A DNA stretch of 36,363 bases from JBHIEE01 sp046760445 (GCA_046760445.1 JBHIEE010000014.1:1-36363), one strand, 5' to 3'. Shown: positions 1-9,313, counted from the stretch's first letter. Made by a program: numbers and translations. The notes: generated from the sequence alone by a model not told the origin.

Positions 1-55
1 AAACTAAATATTTTACTTTTATACTATAATTTCAGTAAAGCTTCAATTCGGTGTC

Positions 56-85
56 TTGACAAGGAATTCGTTAATAATGTATTAT
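56..85 (+). promoter_or_regulatory. Sigma70-type promoter for the secreted TPR gene
   Basis: A perfect -35 TTGACA (56-61) is followed after 18 nt by TATTAT (80-85), which overlaps a TATAAT at 83-88. A transcript from here would start near 92, so translation cannot begin at the in-frame ATG further upstream and must use the ATG at 116. Confidence 0.6.
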
Positions 86-115
86 AATAAAATAAGTAAA
101 AAAGAGAGGTGGAGA

Positions 116-1099
116 ATGAAGAAAAAAGTTCTGAGAATAACTATTCTTCTCTCATTTATTACAAATTTTTTGACTGCTCAAATTGATGAAGCATACCAAT
201 TATATCTAAAAGCAGCAACTGAACAAAAACAAGCTAAAAAAATCCAGCTTTTCAAAGAATTCCTGAGTAAATATAGTGGACAAGGAACACCATATGAAAA
301 ATATGTCTATGCAAATTTAGCCTTGATGCCAGGAACAAGCAAAGACTATTCTCGGGCCATTGAATATGGAGAGAAAGCTCTCTCTTTTTCAGATTTAGAT
401 GAGTTTACTAAAACTCAATTATATATTGTCCTTTCAGGTTCTTATACTGAATTAGGACAAAACCTGGAAAAGGCAAAAAGATATGCCGACTTAGCAATTG
501 AATTAGCTCAAGTAAATGTTAATAGAGATTCTACTGCGACAACGCCGAAACAGTGGCAGCGGTTATTAGGAGGAGGATATTATGCCAAAGCCTCTACTCT
601 AAGAAAACTTAACCAAGATGTTCAAGCAGTTGATTACCTAATTAAAGCCTACAATATCTTAAAAAACCAGCAAATTGCTCGAGACCTTAAAAAAGTAGCT
701 AAGACGTGCTATAATCTTAAGCGTTATAAGGAAGCTGAAAACGCTTGTTCAATTGCCTATTCTGTTTTAAAAGATTATGAATCAACTTATTATTATGCCA
801 AAGCTCTTTATAGAAATGGGAAAAAAGAGCAAGCTTTAATTTACTTCAAAAGAGCCTATAATAAATATCGGCATTCAGACATAGCTTATAATATTGGAAT
901 TATCCTTGCTAAAGACGAAACCAGGCTCGATGAAGCAATAAATTATTTGGCTGAAGCTACTGTGTTAAATAACGGAAATATATCCGGGCAAGCAAAGAAA
1001 TTACTCGAGCATCTCTATTTTAACAAAAAGAAAGGCACTAAAGAGGAATTTGAAAAGTTACTTAAAGATGCAAAAACAAGATTAGGCCTGATTTCGTAA
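116..1099 (+). CDS. Secreted tetratricopeptide-repeat protein
   Basis: A 327-residue protein starting at ATG 116, behind a purine-rich ribosome site (AGAGAGGTGGAG). The start fits the promoter at 56-85. An N-terminal basic stretch and hydrophobic core (about residues 2-20) end in LTAQ, which looks like a Sec signal peptide cut after residue 21 or so. The rest is helical with repeated TPR-like units (for example YSRAIEYGEKALSF, YKEAENACSIAYSVLKDY and KKEQALIYFKRAYNKYRHSD). TPR proteins of this kind act as periplasmic protein-interaction scaffolds. No catalytic motif is visible and the partner is unknown. It is transcribed alone and faces the DUF4388/J-domain gene across a repeat-filled gap. 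Confidence 0.75.
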   Translation: MKKKVLRITILLSFITNFLTAQIDEAYQLYLKAATEQKQAKKIQLFKEFLSKYSGQGTPYEKYVYANLALMPGTSKDYSRAIEYGEKALSFSDLDEFTKTQLYIVLSGSYTELGQNLEKAKRYADLAIELAQVNVNRDSTATTPKQWQRLLGGGYYAKASTLRKLNQDVQAVDYLIKAYNILKNQQIARDLKKVAKTCYNLKRYKEAENACSIAYSVLKDYESTYYYAKALYRNGKKEQALIYFKRAYNKYRHSDIAYNIGIILAKDETRLDEAINYLAEATVLNNGNISGQAKKLLEHLYFNKKKGTKEEFEKLLKDAKTRLGLIS

Positions 1100-1162
1100 G
1101 ACCCCTCTCTTTTTACTGAGCCTTTTCATCTTTAGAAACCCAATACTGACAAGGTCTTTGTC

Positions 1163-1176
1163 CCCGAGTACTCGGG
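1163..1176. repeat. Short palindrome CCCGAGTACTCGGG
   Basis: A perfect 14-nt palindrome. The same core, with one or two changes, recurs at 1262-1281, 11570-11583 (inside a gene) and 26558-26577, so it is a dispersed mini-element of this genome. Confidence 0.75.
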
Positions 1177-1201
1177 ATTGAGTTCATCCCCACAAAAGTT
1201 A

Positions 1202-1342
1202 AAACTCCAAATTCCAAGCACTAAATCACAAACAATATCCAATGACCAAATACCAAATGACCATCCCGAGCACTCGGGATGAATTTTGAACATTGGAATT
1301 TGGAATTTGTTTGTAATTTGTAGTTTGGAATTTGAAATTTTT
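1202..1342. repeat. Palindromic CCAAAT/ATTTGG element, copy A
   Basis: Fills most of the 335-nt gap at 1100-1434. The left half is rich in CCAAAT/CAAAT words and the right half in ATTTGGAATTTG words, so the two halves form an imperfect long inverted repeat. In the middle sits CATCCCGAGCACTCGGGATG (1262-1281), a short palindrome of another family. The sequence closely matches copies at 7846-8034 and 26384-26657. No gene is seen in the gap. Confidence 0.75.
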
Positions 1343-1434
1343 ATTATATATCTTCTCTTTGTCAGGATTATTTGAAAACCCTCTTATTAGTCATTTCAAA
1401 AATTGACTGATTTGAAAGTTCTTAAATAAATTTT

Positions 1435-2913
1435 CTATTTCTTCTTTTTTCTAAAAAATGATGAGATATCTCCTTTTAGAATATCTTGGAGAGTAAGTTT
1501 TTTTTCCTCTCCTTTAATTAATTCCAACTCTTTCTTGGCTACTGGATGATCCTGATTAATAGCTAATGCTTTTTCAAATTGTTTGCTTGCTCTGATAATC
1601 ATATTTTCACTTTTATAAAGTAGGCCTAACCCAACATAATTCTCTGGATTCCAGGGCTCTAACTTTATTGCTTCCGAAAAATTTTCCTCAGCTTTTTTAT
1701 GAAGCTGAGGAATCTTTGATTGAGCAAGTGCCAACAAAAGATAATAATTTCCTTTATCTTTTTTTATTCTAATAGCCTCTTCCAACAAGGCAATCGCATC
1801 TTTATATTTTCCTTGACGGTAAAGTGTTTTTGCCTGTCGAAATTTCATTTCACATAGTTTAGATAAATCTTTTCCTTCTTCTTTGCTTTCACCGGAATCA
1901 TATTCTTGTCTTTTTTGGTGGTTTATTAAAGCCTGATAAGCCTTTGTTATCTGAATAAAAACCTTCTGAGCTTTTTTTATCACTTCTGGAGAAACATTTC
2001 TGCCAAACTTATCCGGATGATACAGTTTGGCTAATGAAAAATAAGATTTTTTAATTTCTTCCGGAGTAGCTGAAGCAGGAATCCTTAAAATTTGATAATA
2101 GTTTAAATTTGCCAGTTCTCTTTCTAAGGCTAAAACTTCTTCAATCTCTTTTTCAGATGGAATTTCTCCTCTCTCTTTTTCAGATGGGATTTCTCCTCTC
2201 TCTTTTTCTTTTCTTTCTTCCTTTTCTTCTTCTATTCTTTCTCCTTCTTCTTTAAAATCAATTATTCCTGAAGAATAAAGTAGAAATATGCTCTTCCAGA
2301 AATCTTCCAAGCTGAGACTAATTCTTGGTAATAATTCTTTCACAGGAGCAAAACCATCTATCACTTTTAAAAGTTCTTTTTCAAAATCATTCAAAAAATA
2401 AATCGGTTCTTTTGCTTTTAAGTAAGGAATGCCCTTCCCTACCAGTTCTTCTATCAAAGGAGAATAGTCCATCCTTCTTATTCCTTTAACAATTAAAAAT
2501 GGCACACTAATTTTAAAAGATATTTCTCGAGCAAGTTCAATCTCCTCTTCTTTAAATTCTAATTCAGCATCAAAATAGGGAAACATACTAATTACAATTT
2601 CTTCCATTTGGTGAATCCACATCTCATATAAATCTTTGGGAGAAATAATTCCTTTCTCAACTAAAACTTTTCCAATTTTTTTATCTTTTCTCAAATACAA
2701 TTGGATGTTTTGGTAACTCTCTTCAGAAATTTTCCCTGAATCCAAAAGTATCTTTCCAAATTTCTCTTCTTCCTGATTAGTCTCAGCAAAAATTAAATAG
2801 CCCTTTTTTAAATAAAGTTTTTTTTCAATATCCTTGTATTTAAATTCTACTATACCACTTTTTTTATTCCGATAGATATCCCTTAATAAGAAAGGAAGAA
2901 GTAATTTTTTCAT
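1435..2913 (-). CDS. DUF4388 (PATAN-like) - J-domain - TPR fusion protein
   Basis: A 492-residue cytoplasmic protein with no signal peptide. Residues about 1-225 resemble the DUF4388/PATAN region found in bacterial signalling proteins (SGIVEFKYKDIEKKLYLKKG, then 'GKILLDSGKIS' and 'GKVLVEKGIIS' units). A charged low-complexity linker (about 226-262) contains a duplicated nine-residue unit. A J-domain follows (NYYQILRI ... LYHPDKFG), with the HPD motif needed to stimulate DnaK. The C-terminal third is TPR (YRQGKYKDAIALLEEAIRIK and later units). By domain logic it would bring DnaK to a signalling or motility-type complex, but that is inference. It ends in TAG. It is divergent from uvrA across 200 nt. 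Confidence 0.8.
   Translation of the reverse strand: MKKLLLPFLLRDIYRNKKSGIVEFKYKDIEKKLYLKKGYLIFAETNQEEEKFGKILLDSGKISEESYQNIQLYLRKDKKIGKVLVEKGIISPKDLYEMWIHQMEEIVISMFPYFDAELEFKEEEIELAREISFKISVPFLIVKGIRRMDYSPLIEELVGKGIPYLKAKEPIYFLNDFEKELLKVIDGFAPVKELLPRISLSLEDFWKSIFLLYSSGIIDFKEEGERIEEEKEERKEKERGEIPSEKERGEIPSEKEIEEVLALERELANLNYYQILRIPASATPEEIKKSYFSLAKLYHPDKFGRNVSPEVIKKAQKVFIQITKAYQALINHQKRQEYDSGESKEEGKDLSKLCEMKFRQAKTLYRQGKYKDAIALLEEAIRIKKDKGNYYLLLALAQSKIPQLHKKAEENFSEAIKLEPWNPENYVGLGLLYKSENMIIRASKQFEKALAINQDHPVAKKELELIKGEEKKLTLQDILKGDISSFFRKKKK
2149..2202. repeat. Two tandem 27-nt units inside the J-domain gene
   Basis: Units 2149-2175 and 2176-2202 differ at one base. They encode two copies of a charged nine-residue unit (EKERGEIPS) in the linker between DUF4388 and the J-domain, so expansion or contraction would keep the frame. 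Confidence 0.8.
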
Positions 2914-3113
2914 TGTTCCTGTTCTCTCAATATTTTTATACCTTAAATTCTCTCCTTTTTCAAATAGATAGGTAAAGAAAAAACTATTTTCAAGCCCAAA
3001 ATCAGTTAATTTTTACCTCAATCCGAGTTAAAATTGATAAGATAAAATTTATTGAGTATACTTTAATTTGAGAAAAATTTATAATTATGATTTTTTGAAG
3101 ATATGAAGATATA

Positions 3114-5834
3114 ATGAAAGAAAAAATTATTCTTCGGGGAGTCAGAGTTCATAACTTAAAAAATATAGATTTAGACCTTCCTTTAAATAAATTAATTATT
3201 ATTACTGGTGTTAGTGGTTCAGGAAAATCTTCCTTGGCTTTTGACACTCTTTATGCTGAAGGACAAAGACGTTATATTGAATCTCTTTCAGCCTACGCTC
3301 GACAATTCTTAGAAAGAATGGACAAGCCTGATGCAGATTTAATTGAAGGAATTACTCCAGCCATTGCTATTCAGCAGAAAGCTGTTACCAAAAATCCAAG
3401 ATCCACTGTAGCAACAGTTACTGAAATTTATGATTTTCTTAGAGTACTTTATGCTCGAATAGGAATTTTACATTGTCTCAAATGTGGTCAACCTGTAGTA
3501 AAAGATACCATTGATTCAATTGTAGATACTTTATTTTCTTTACCCACAAGAACAAAACTATTTATTACCTTTTCCTGGAAAACAGATAAAGAACCCACTC
3601 CTCTAAGAAAAAAAGGGTTTCATCGGGTTCTAAAAAACAAAGAAATTATTTCTCTCGATAAAATTGATTTTAATTCAACTCAAGAAATAGATGTGCTCGT
3701 GGATAGACTATCATTAGAGTTAGAAGAGAGAGAGAGACTGGTCGATTCTTTAGAAATAGCTTTGAGAGAAGGAAAAGGAAGATGCAAGGTCATTATTGCA
3801 GAAGACATAGGAGAAAGAAAATTTCTCTTTTCGGAGAAACTCGAGTGCAAGAGATGTAATATCCCTTACCAAGATCCTTTCCCTAATCTATTTTCTTTTA
3901 ACAGCCCTTATGGTGCCTGTCCCCGGTGTCACGGATTCGGTGATTTAGCAGTCATTGATGAAGATAAAATTGTCCCTGACAAGAATAAATCTTTAGAAGA
4001 AGGAGCCGTCGAACCTTGGACAAAACCAGCCTCTCAAGAGTTAATGGAAGAACTATTAATCGAAGCCAAAGAAAGAAACATTCCTGTTGATATTCCTTTT
4101 AAAGAACTAACTCCTGAACAACAAAATTTCATCTTAGAAGGTGGAAATGGCTACTATGGAGTAAAAGGTTTTTTTAATTGGCTGGAGAGCAAAAAATATA
4201 AGGTTCAAGTAAGAGTTTTTCTAAGCCGTTATCGGAAATTTATTCCCTGCCCCGAATGCCAGCGAACAAGACTTAATAAAAAGGCTTTAGCTTATAAAAT
4301 TAACCAGCTTTCTATTGGAGAATTGGCTCAACTTACAGTGAAAGAATCCTATAATTTTTTCAACCAATTAAAGCTTGAACCTCATCAGAAAGAGATCGCT
4401 GAAAAATTAATAAAAGAAATCCAGAATAGATTGAAGTTTTTGCTGGAGGTGGGTTTAGATTATCTTACTTTAGATCGAATGACCTTCACTTTAAGTGGAG
4501 GTGAAGCTCAAAGGATAAATTTAGCCTCAGCTCTGAGTGCTTCTTTAGTGGGAACATTATTTGTACTTGATGAACCGAGTATTGGACTTCACCCTCGAGA
4601 TAACAGAAGATTGATTCATATATTAAAATCTCTTCGAGATATAGGTAATACAGTCATCGTAGTTGAACATGATCCAGAAATAATAAAATCAGGAGATCAT
4701 ATTATTGATTTAGGACCTGGCGCAGGTGAATATGGGGGACAAGTCATTTATAGTGGCTCTATTTCTGATTTTTTAAAGGAGAATAATTCTTTAACCGCTC
4801 AATATTTAAAAAATGAAAAAAAGATAAAAATTCCCATTAAAAAAAGACCTATTGGTTCAGATTTTATTGAAATAGAGGGGGCAACCAAGCATAATTTAAA
4901 AAATCTTAATGTAAGACTTCCCTTACAAACTTTTACCTGTGTTACAGGAGTTTCGGGTTCAGGAAAAAGTACCTTAGTTTATAATGTTTTATATCAGGGG
5001 TTGAAAGGGGAAGAAAAAGAAGAATTCAAAGAAATCAGAGGAAAAGAAAAAATTAACAAAGTAGTTATGGTTGACCAATCTCCTCTCAGTACTTCCCCCC
5101 GCTCCATTCCAGCTACTTATGTCAAAGCAATGGATGGCATCCGGAACTTATTGACCCAAACTAGACAAGCAAAAGCTCTTCGTTGCAAACCAGGATATTT
5201 TTCTTTCAATGTTCCGGGAGGAAGGTGCGAAGAATGCAAAGGAGCTGGCCAGCAAATAGTAGAAATGCAATTTCTGTCTGATGTGGTTCTTACCTGTGAA
5301 GCCTGCCAAGGAAAAAGATTTAAATCCGAAATACTGGAAATTAAATATAAAGGGAAAAACATAGACCAAATTTTAGAAATGAGTGTTTCCGAAGCAATAG
5401 ACTTTTTTTCAGATCAATCAGAAATTATTGAAAAATTAATTCCACTTTATGAGGTTGGACTCGGCTATTTAAAGCTTGGCCAACCGACAACAACCCTCTC
5501 TGGAGGAGAGTCTCAGAGAATAAAATTAGCCCATCATTTAATTTATCAAAGAGGAAAAAAAATTTTATACTTATTTGACGAGCCAACTACTGGTTTACAC
5601 TTAGAAGACATTGCCCAATTATTAAAATGTCTTCAGAAATTGGTCGATGAAGGAAATACAGTAATTGTTATTGAACACAATTTAGAAGTAATAAAATGCG
5701 CTGATTTTATAATTGATTTAGGACCTGAAGGTGGAGAAAAAGGAGGAGGAATTATTTTTCAAGGACGACCTGAAGAAATTATTTGGAATAAGGAATCATA
5801 CACGGGAAAATATTTAAAAGAATATATTAATTAA
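3114..5834 (+). CDS. uvrA: UvrA, excinuclease ABC subunit A
   Basis: The DNA-damage sensor of nucleotide excision repair, which loads UvrB. It is 906 residues, slightly shorter than the common 930-960. Walker A motifs are GVSGSGKS (32-39) and a second GVSGSGKS near 618. Two ABC signatures (LSGGEAQRINLA and LSGGESQRIKLA) and two Walker B/D-loops (LFVLDEPSIGLH, LYLFDEPTTGLH) are present. The first zinc finger is CKRC ... CPRC and the second CEEC ... CEAC. The N-terminal UvrB-interaction region (GQRRYIESLSAYARQFLERM) is intact. No strong Shine-Dalgarno is seen before ATG 3114. The form 'SALSASLVGTLFVLDEPS' suggests a divergent UvrA clade rather than the proteobacterial type. It converges on recA. 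Confidence 0.95.
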   Translation: MKEKIILRGVRVHNLKNIDLDLPLNKLIIITGVSGSGKSSLAFDTLYAEGQRRYIESLSAYARQFLERMDKPDADLIEGITPAIAIQQKAVTKNPRSTVATVTEIYDFLRVLYARIGILHCLKCGQPVVKDTIDSIVDTLFSLPTRTKLFITFSWKTDKEPTPLRKKGFHRVLKNKEIISLDKIDFNSTQEIDVLVDRLSLELEERERLVDSLEIALREGKGRCKVIIAEDIGERKFLFSEKLECKRCNIPYQDPFPNLFSFNSPYGACPRCHGFGDLAVIDEDKIVPDKNKSLEEGAVEPWTKPASQELMEELLIEAKERNIPVDIPFKELTPEQQNFILEGGNGYYGVKGFFNWLESKKYKVQVRVFLSRYRKFIPCPECQRTRLNKKALAYKINQLSIGELAQLTVKESYNFFNQLKLEPHQKEIAEKLIKEIQNRLKFLLEVGLDYLTLDRMTFTLSGGEAQRINLASALSASLVGTLFVLDEPSIGLHPRDNRRLIHILKSLRDIGNTVIVVEHDPEIIKSGDHIIDLGPGAGEYGGQVIYSGSISDFLKENNSLTAQYLKNEKKIKIPIKKRPIGSDFIEIEGATKHNLKNLNVRLPLQTFTCVTGVSGSGKSTLVYNVLYQGLKGEEKEEFKEIRGKEKINKVVMVDQSPLSTSPRSIPATYVKAMDGIRNLLTQTRQAKALRCKPGYFSFNVPGGRCEECKGAGQQIVEMQFLSDVVLTCEACQGKRFKSEILEIKYKGKNIDQILEMSVSEAIDFFSDQSEIIEKLIPLYEVGLGYLKLGQPTTTLSGGESQRIKLAHHLIYQRGKKILYLFDEPTTGLHLEDIAQLLKCLQKLVDEGNTVIVIEHNLEVIKCADFIIDLGPEGGEKGGGIIFQGRPEEIIWNKESYTGKYLKEYIN

Positions 5835-5916
5835 TCATCGACTCTCTGGTATCAGCTATTTATTGTTAACTATAGTTAGTCTCTCCCATTCGATTACTAC
5901 TGAAGGGACATTAAGC

Positions 5917-6936
5917 TTAAACTGGCAAACCTACTTTCTGATGGATTTCCTTATTAATTTTATCAAAAAGGGCAGAATCTTCCTTGAGTAACTTCCTCAC
6001 ACTTTCTCTGCCTTGTCCTAATCTCTCTCCTTGATAGGAATACCAGGTGCCACTTTTCTCTATCACCCCAAACTCTACGCCGCAATCAAGTAAATCACCT
6101 TCTTTTGAAATTCCCTCTCCATAAATAATATCAAACTGAGCTTCTTTAAAAGGAGGAGCCATTTTATTTTTGACAATTTTTACTTTGACTCGATTACCTA
6201 TAACTGCATCTCCATCTTTAAGAGTAGTGATTCTCCTGATATCAATTCTCATTGAAGCATAAAATTTTAAAGCTCTTCCTCCAGTTGTGGTTTCAGGACT
6301 CCCTAAGAAAAACCCTATCTTTTCTCGCATCTGATTAATGAAAATAAAACAAGTTTTTGACCGACTAACTATTCCCGACAATTTTCTCAGTGCTTGAGAC
6401 ATTAGTCTGGCTTGAAGTCCCATATGAGCATCTCCCATTTCTCCTTCTAATTCTGCTTTAGGCACAAGAGCAGCAACAGAATCAACCACTACTACATCAA
6501 CTGCCCCACTCCGAACCAGTATTTCGGCGATCTCCAGAGCTTGTTCTCCGTAATCAGGCTGGGAGATTAATAAGTTATCTATATCTACTCCTACTTTGGC
6601 CGCGTACTCTGGATCAAGAGCATGCTCAGCATCAATAAATGCACCTTGCCCACCTTGTTTTTGAGCCTCAGCTAAAACATGGAGAGCTAAAGTTGTTTTT
6701 CCCGTTGCTTCAGGACCAAATATTTCAACTACTCTTCCCCGAGGAAAACCGCCAATACCTAAACTTAAATCGAAAGAAATTGAGCCAGTAGGAATAACTG
6801 GAATAGAAACAGCAGCCTCTTTCTGGCCTAATTTCATAATCGAACCTTTTCCGAACTGCTTCTCAACCTGAGATAAAGCAGCTTCTATTGCTCGTGTACG
6901 GTCAGATTTTTTTTGATCATTCTCTTCCTTTTTCAT
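5917..6936 (-). CDS. recA: RecA recombinase
   Basis: The strand-exchange ATPase of homologous recombination and the SOS co-protease, 339 residues. Walker A is GPEATGKTT (74-82). Walker B VDVVVVDSVAALVP, loop L1 (LEGEMGDAHMGLQARLMSQALRK, about 170-192) and loop L2 (FINQMREKIGFFLGSPETTTGG, about 215-236) are all present. The C-terminal tail is short and ends GLPV, lacking a long acidic tail. It begins 25 nt downstream of the 3-hydroxybutyryl-CoA dehydrogenase stop on the same strand. I see no LexA-type palindrome in that gap, so it may be cotranscribed with the thiolase genes. Stop is TAA. Confidence 0.97.
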   Translation of the reverse strand: MKKEENDQKKSDRTRAIEAALSQVEKQFGKGSIMKLGQKEAAVSIPVIPTGSISFDLSLGIGGFPRGRVVEIFGPEATGKTTLALHVLAEAQKQGGQGAFIDAEHALDPEYAAKVGVDIDNLLISQPDYGEQALEIAEILVRSGAVDVVVVDSVAALVPKAELEGEMGDAHMGLQARLMSQALRKLSGIVSRSKTCFIFINQMREKIGFFLGSPETTTGGRALKFYASMRIDIRRITTLKDGDAVIGNRVKVKIVKNKMAPPFKEAQFDIIYGEGISKEGDLLDCGVEFGVIEKSGTWYSYQGERLGQGRESVRKLLKEDSALFDKINKEIHQKVGLPV

Positions 6937-6961
6937 TTATTTCCCTCAAATATATAAATTT

Positions 6962-7807
6962 TTAATATTCATAAAATCCTTTGCCTGTTTTCCGACCCAA
7001 ATATCCAGCATCGACCATCCTCCTCAATAAAGGACAGGGTCTGTATTTTGGGTCTTTAAATCCATCATAAAGAACTTCCATTATATGGAGACAAACATCA
7101 AGTCCAATTAAATCAGCCAAAGATAATGGGCCCATGGGATGATTCATTCCTAACTTCATAACAGTATCTATTGCTTCTGCTGTTCCTACTCCTTCCATTA
7201 AAGCATAAACTGCCTCATTAATCATGGGCATTAATATTCTATTTGATATAAATCCAGGAAAGTCATTGGCTTCAACTGGGACCTTCCCCATCTTTTCAGC
7301 AATGGACTTTACTGTCTGAAATGTATCTTCTGAAGTAGCCATTCCTCGAATTAGTTCCACTAAGGTCATCAAAGGAACTGGATTCATAAAATGCATACCC
7401 ATCACTTTATCCTGACGATTGGTAATTGAGGCTAATTTAGTAATGGAAATAGAAGATGTGTTGGAGGTTAGAATTATTTCCGGTTTCAAAAGCTTATCCA
7501 ATTTTTCAAAAACTGATTTTTTTATTTCAAAATCTTCAAATACTGCTTCAACCACGAAATCTACTTCCTTCATTGAATCTAAATCAGTAGTAGTCTCAAT
7601 TTTCTCTAATATTTTTTCCTTATCATCTTCAATTTTACCCTTTTCGATTAATTTTGACAAACTTTTATCTATATTTTTTAAAGAACGCTCAATCATTTCC
7701 TGAGCGATATCCTGAAGTATTACTTGATAACCTACGGTGGCCGCCACTTGGGCAATTCCAGTGCCCATCGTGCCACCACCAACAATACCTATTTTTTTAA
7801 TTTCCAT
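6962..7807 (-). CDS. hbd: 3-hydroxybutyryl-CoA dehydrogenase
   Basis: Interconverts acetoacetyl-CoA and 3-hydroxybutyryl-CoA using NAD(P)H, in butyrate-type fermentation or short-chain acid breakdown. 281 residues, the usual single-domain length. The Rossmann motif is GIVGGGTMGTGIAQ (7-20). The catalytic His lies in GMHFMNPVPLM and the substrate-binding region in NSNTSSISI-like 'LTSNTSSISITKLA'. The C-terminal domain has the family pattern NHPMGPLSLADLIGLD and ends GRKTGKGFYEY. A strong AAGGAGG ribosome site precedes ATG 7807. It lies downstream of the thiolase and just upstream of recA. No crotonase or acyl-CoA dehydrogenase is in the window. Confidence 0.93.
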   Translation of the reverse strand: MEIKKIGIVGGGTMGTGIAQVAATVGYQVILQDIAQEMIERSLKNIDKSLSKLIEKGKIEDDKEKILEKIETTTDLDSMKEVDFVVEAVFEDFEIKKSVFEKLDKLLKPEIILTSNTSSISITKLASITNRQDKVMGMHFMNPVPLMTLVELIRGMATSEDTFQTVKSIAEKMGKVPVEANDFPGFISNRILMPMINEAVYALMEGVGTAEAIDTVMKLGMNHPMGPLSLADLIGLDVCLHIMEVLYDGFKDPKYRPCPLLRRMVDAGYLGRKTGKGFYEY

Positions 7808-7845
7808 TATTCCTCCTTATAATCAAGATGAGTATTGTCAAATTT

Positions 7846-8034
7846 AACCACAGAGACCATACACTTTATTAAATCCCAAATCCCAAGCATCAAATCCCAA
7901 ACAATATCTAATAACCAAATACCAAATGAACAAAACAAATTAGTTTTGGATTTTGAACATTGGAATTTAGAATTTGTTTGTAATTTGGGATTTGTAATTT
8001 GGGATTCTTCATTCATTTGTGTTCTCTGTGGTTT
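7846..8034. repeat. Palindromic CCAAAT/ATTTGG element, copy B
   Basis: Occupies most of the 315-nt gap between the thiolase and hbd genes. Outer arms are AACCACAGAGA (7846-7856) and TCTCTGTGGTT (8023-8033), an 11-bp perfect inverted repeat. Inside are left-half CCCAAATCCCAA words and right-half GGAATTTAGAATTTG words, as in copy A (1202-1342). No gene is seen. The rest of the gap up to 8122 is low-complexity (CTGCTTCTTGCTTCCTGCG). Confidence 0.75.
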
Positions 8035-8122
8035 CATATTCTTTCATATCATTTTTGACACTACCATCAAAATGCAGGGTGCAAGATTGTCCTGCTTCTT
8101 GCTTCCTGCGTCCTGCCTCATG

Positions 8123-9313
8123 TTAGGTTATTTCCACAGCCATGGCTACTGCATCTCCGCCTCCTAAACAGAGAGCAGCAATTCCTTTTTTGCCTCCTTT
8201 TCTTTTTAAAGCGTATATAAGGGTAGTCAAAATTCTGGCTCCAGTTGCTCCGATAGGATGCCCTAAAGCAACTGCTCCACCATGAACATTCACTTTATTC
8301 TTATCTAAGCCTAATTCTTTTATTAAAACGACTAACTGGGAAGAGAAAGCTTCATTTATTTCAAACAAATCCACATCTTCAATTTTCCAGCCAAGATTAG
8401 CCAGTAATTTCTCAATTGCTCCTTTAGGAGCATACATCACCATTGAGGGCTCAACCCCATTGGTCGCATAGCCTAAAATGCGAGCCATCGGGTTAAATCC
8501 TTTTTCTTTAACTACCTCGTCAGAAGCAACCACTACTACTGCTGCTCCATCATTCAGAGTGGAAGCATTCCCGGCAGTGACTGTTCCATCTTTCTTAAAT
8601 ACGGGCTTTAGTTTAGCCAACTTCTCAAAGGTAGTATCTTTTCTCGGTTGTTCATCAACTGAGAAAATAATTGGTTCTCCTTTCCTCTGGGGAATTTCAA
8701 CGGGAACTATTTCATCTTTAAAATAACCCTGTTCTATCGCTTTAACAGCTCTCATCTGACTGTGATAAGCAAATTCGTCCTGCTCTTCACGGGTAGCATT
8801 AAACTTTTCAGCAATAATTTCTCCAGTCATCCCCATATGAATGTCATGGAAAGCACACCACAAGCCATCTTTAATCATTGAATCTACTATTTTAAGATCA
8901 CCAAATTTTACTCCTTCTCTCACTTTCCAGACTAAATGAGGGGCCTGGCTCATACTTTCCATTCCTCCAGCAACAACAATATTTTTGTCTCCGACCTGAA
9001 TGGCCTGAGCAGCTAACGCCACAGCTTTAAGAGCTGAACCGCATACTTTATTCACCGCATAACAACTGACCGTGTAAGGAAGTCCTCCTTTAACTGCAGC
9101 CTGTTTGGCTGAAGCCTGGCCTATTCCAGCTGAGACAACACTCCCCATGATTACTTCATCAACTTCCCCAGGCTTAATTCCTGCTCTCTTTATTGCTTCT
9201 TTTATCACAACCCCTCCTAATTCTGGAGCTGTAAAGTTTTTAAGAGTCCCTAAAAAACTTCCAATCGCTGTTCTCACAGCACTAACAATATAAATTTCTT
9301 TTGGTTCACACAT
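8123..9313 (-). CDS. Acetyl-CoA C-acetyltransferase (thiolase)
   Basis: Condenses two acetyl-CoA to acetoacetyl-CoA, or does the reverse. 396 residues, full length for the biosynthetic/degradative thiolase family. The acyl-accepting Cys is in NKVCGSALKA (Cys91). The catalytic His is in HGGAVALGHPIGATGAR and the second Cys in AALCLGGGDAVA. AAGGAGT precedes ATG 9313 at good spacing. It heads the minus-strand run thiolase - hbd - recA. The 309-nt gap to hbd holds a repeat element, which may loosen cotranscription. It is distinct from the truncated thiolase at 31940, which belongs to the archaeal/SCP-x-like branch. Confidence 0.93.
   Translation of the reverse strand: MCEPKEIYIVSAVRTAIGSFLGTLKNFTAPELGGVVIKEAIKRAGIKPGEVDEVIMGSVVSAGIGQASAKQAAVKGGLPYTVSCYAVNKVCGSALKAVALAAQAIQVGDKNIVVAGGMESMSQAPHLVWKVREGVKFGDLKIVDSMIKDGLWCAFHDIHMGMTGEIIAEKFNATREEQDEFAYHSQMRAVKAIEQGYFKDEIVPVEIPQRKGEPIIFSVDEQPRKDTTFEKLAKLKPVFKKDGTVTAGNASTLNDGAAVVVVASDEVVKEKGFNPMARILGYATNGVEPSMVMYAPKGAIEKLLANLGWKIEDVDLFEINEAFSSQLVVLIKELGLDKNKVNVHGGAVALGHPIGATGARILTTLIYALKRKGGKKGIAALCLGGGDAVAMAVEIT

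Noticed and set aside
56..115. A 20-residue N-terminal extension of the first TPR protein
   Set aside because: The -35 and -10 boxes lie inside it and a good ribosome site and signal peptide start at 116.
1100..1434. CRISPR array
   Set aside because: The repeated words are irregularly spaced and palindromic within one element, with no regular repeat-spacer pattern and no cas genes.
5117..5369. Minus-strand open frames inside uvrA
   Set aside because: Opposite-strand shadows of a well-conserved coding region.
7835..8167. Open frames across the thiolase-hbd gap
   Set aside because: They are translations of the palindromic repeat (copy B), with no ribosome site or family resemblance.
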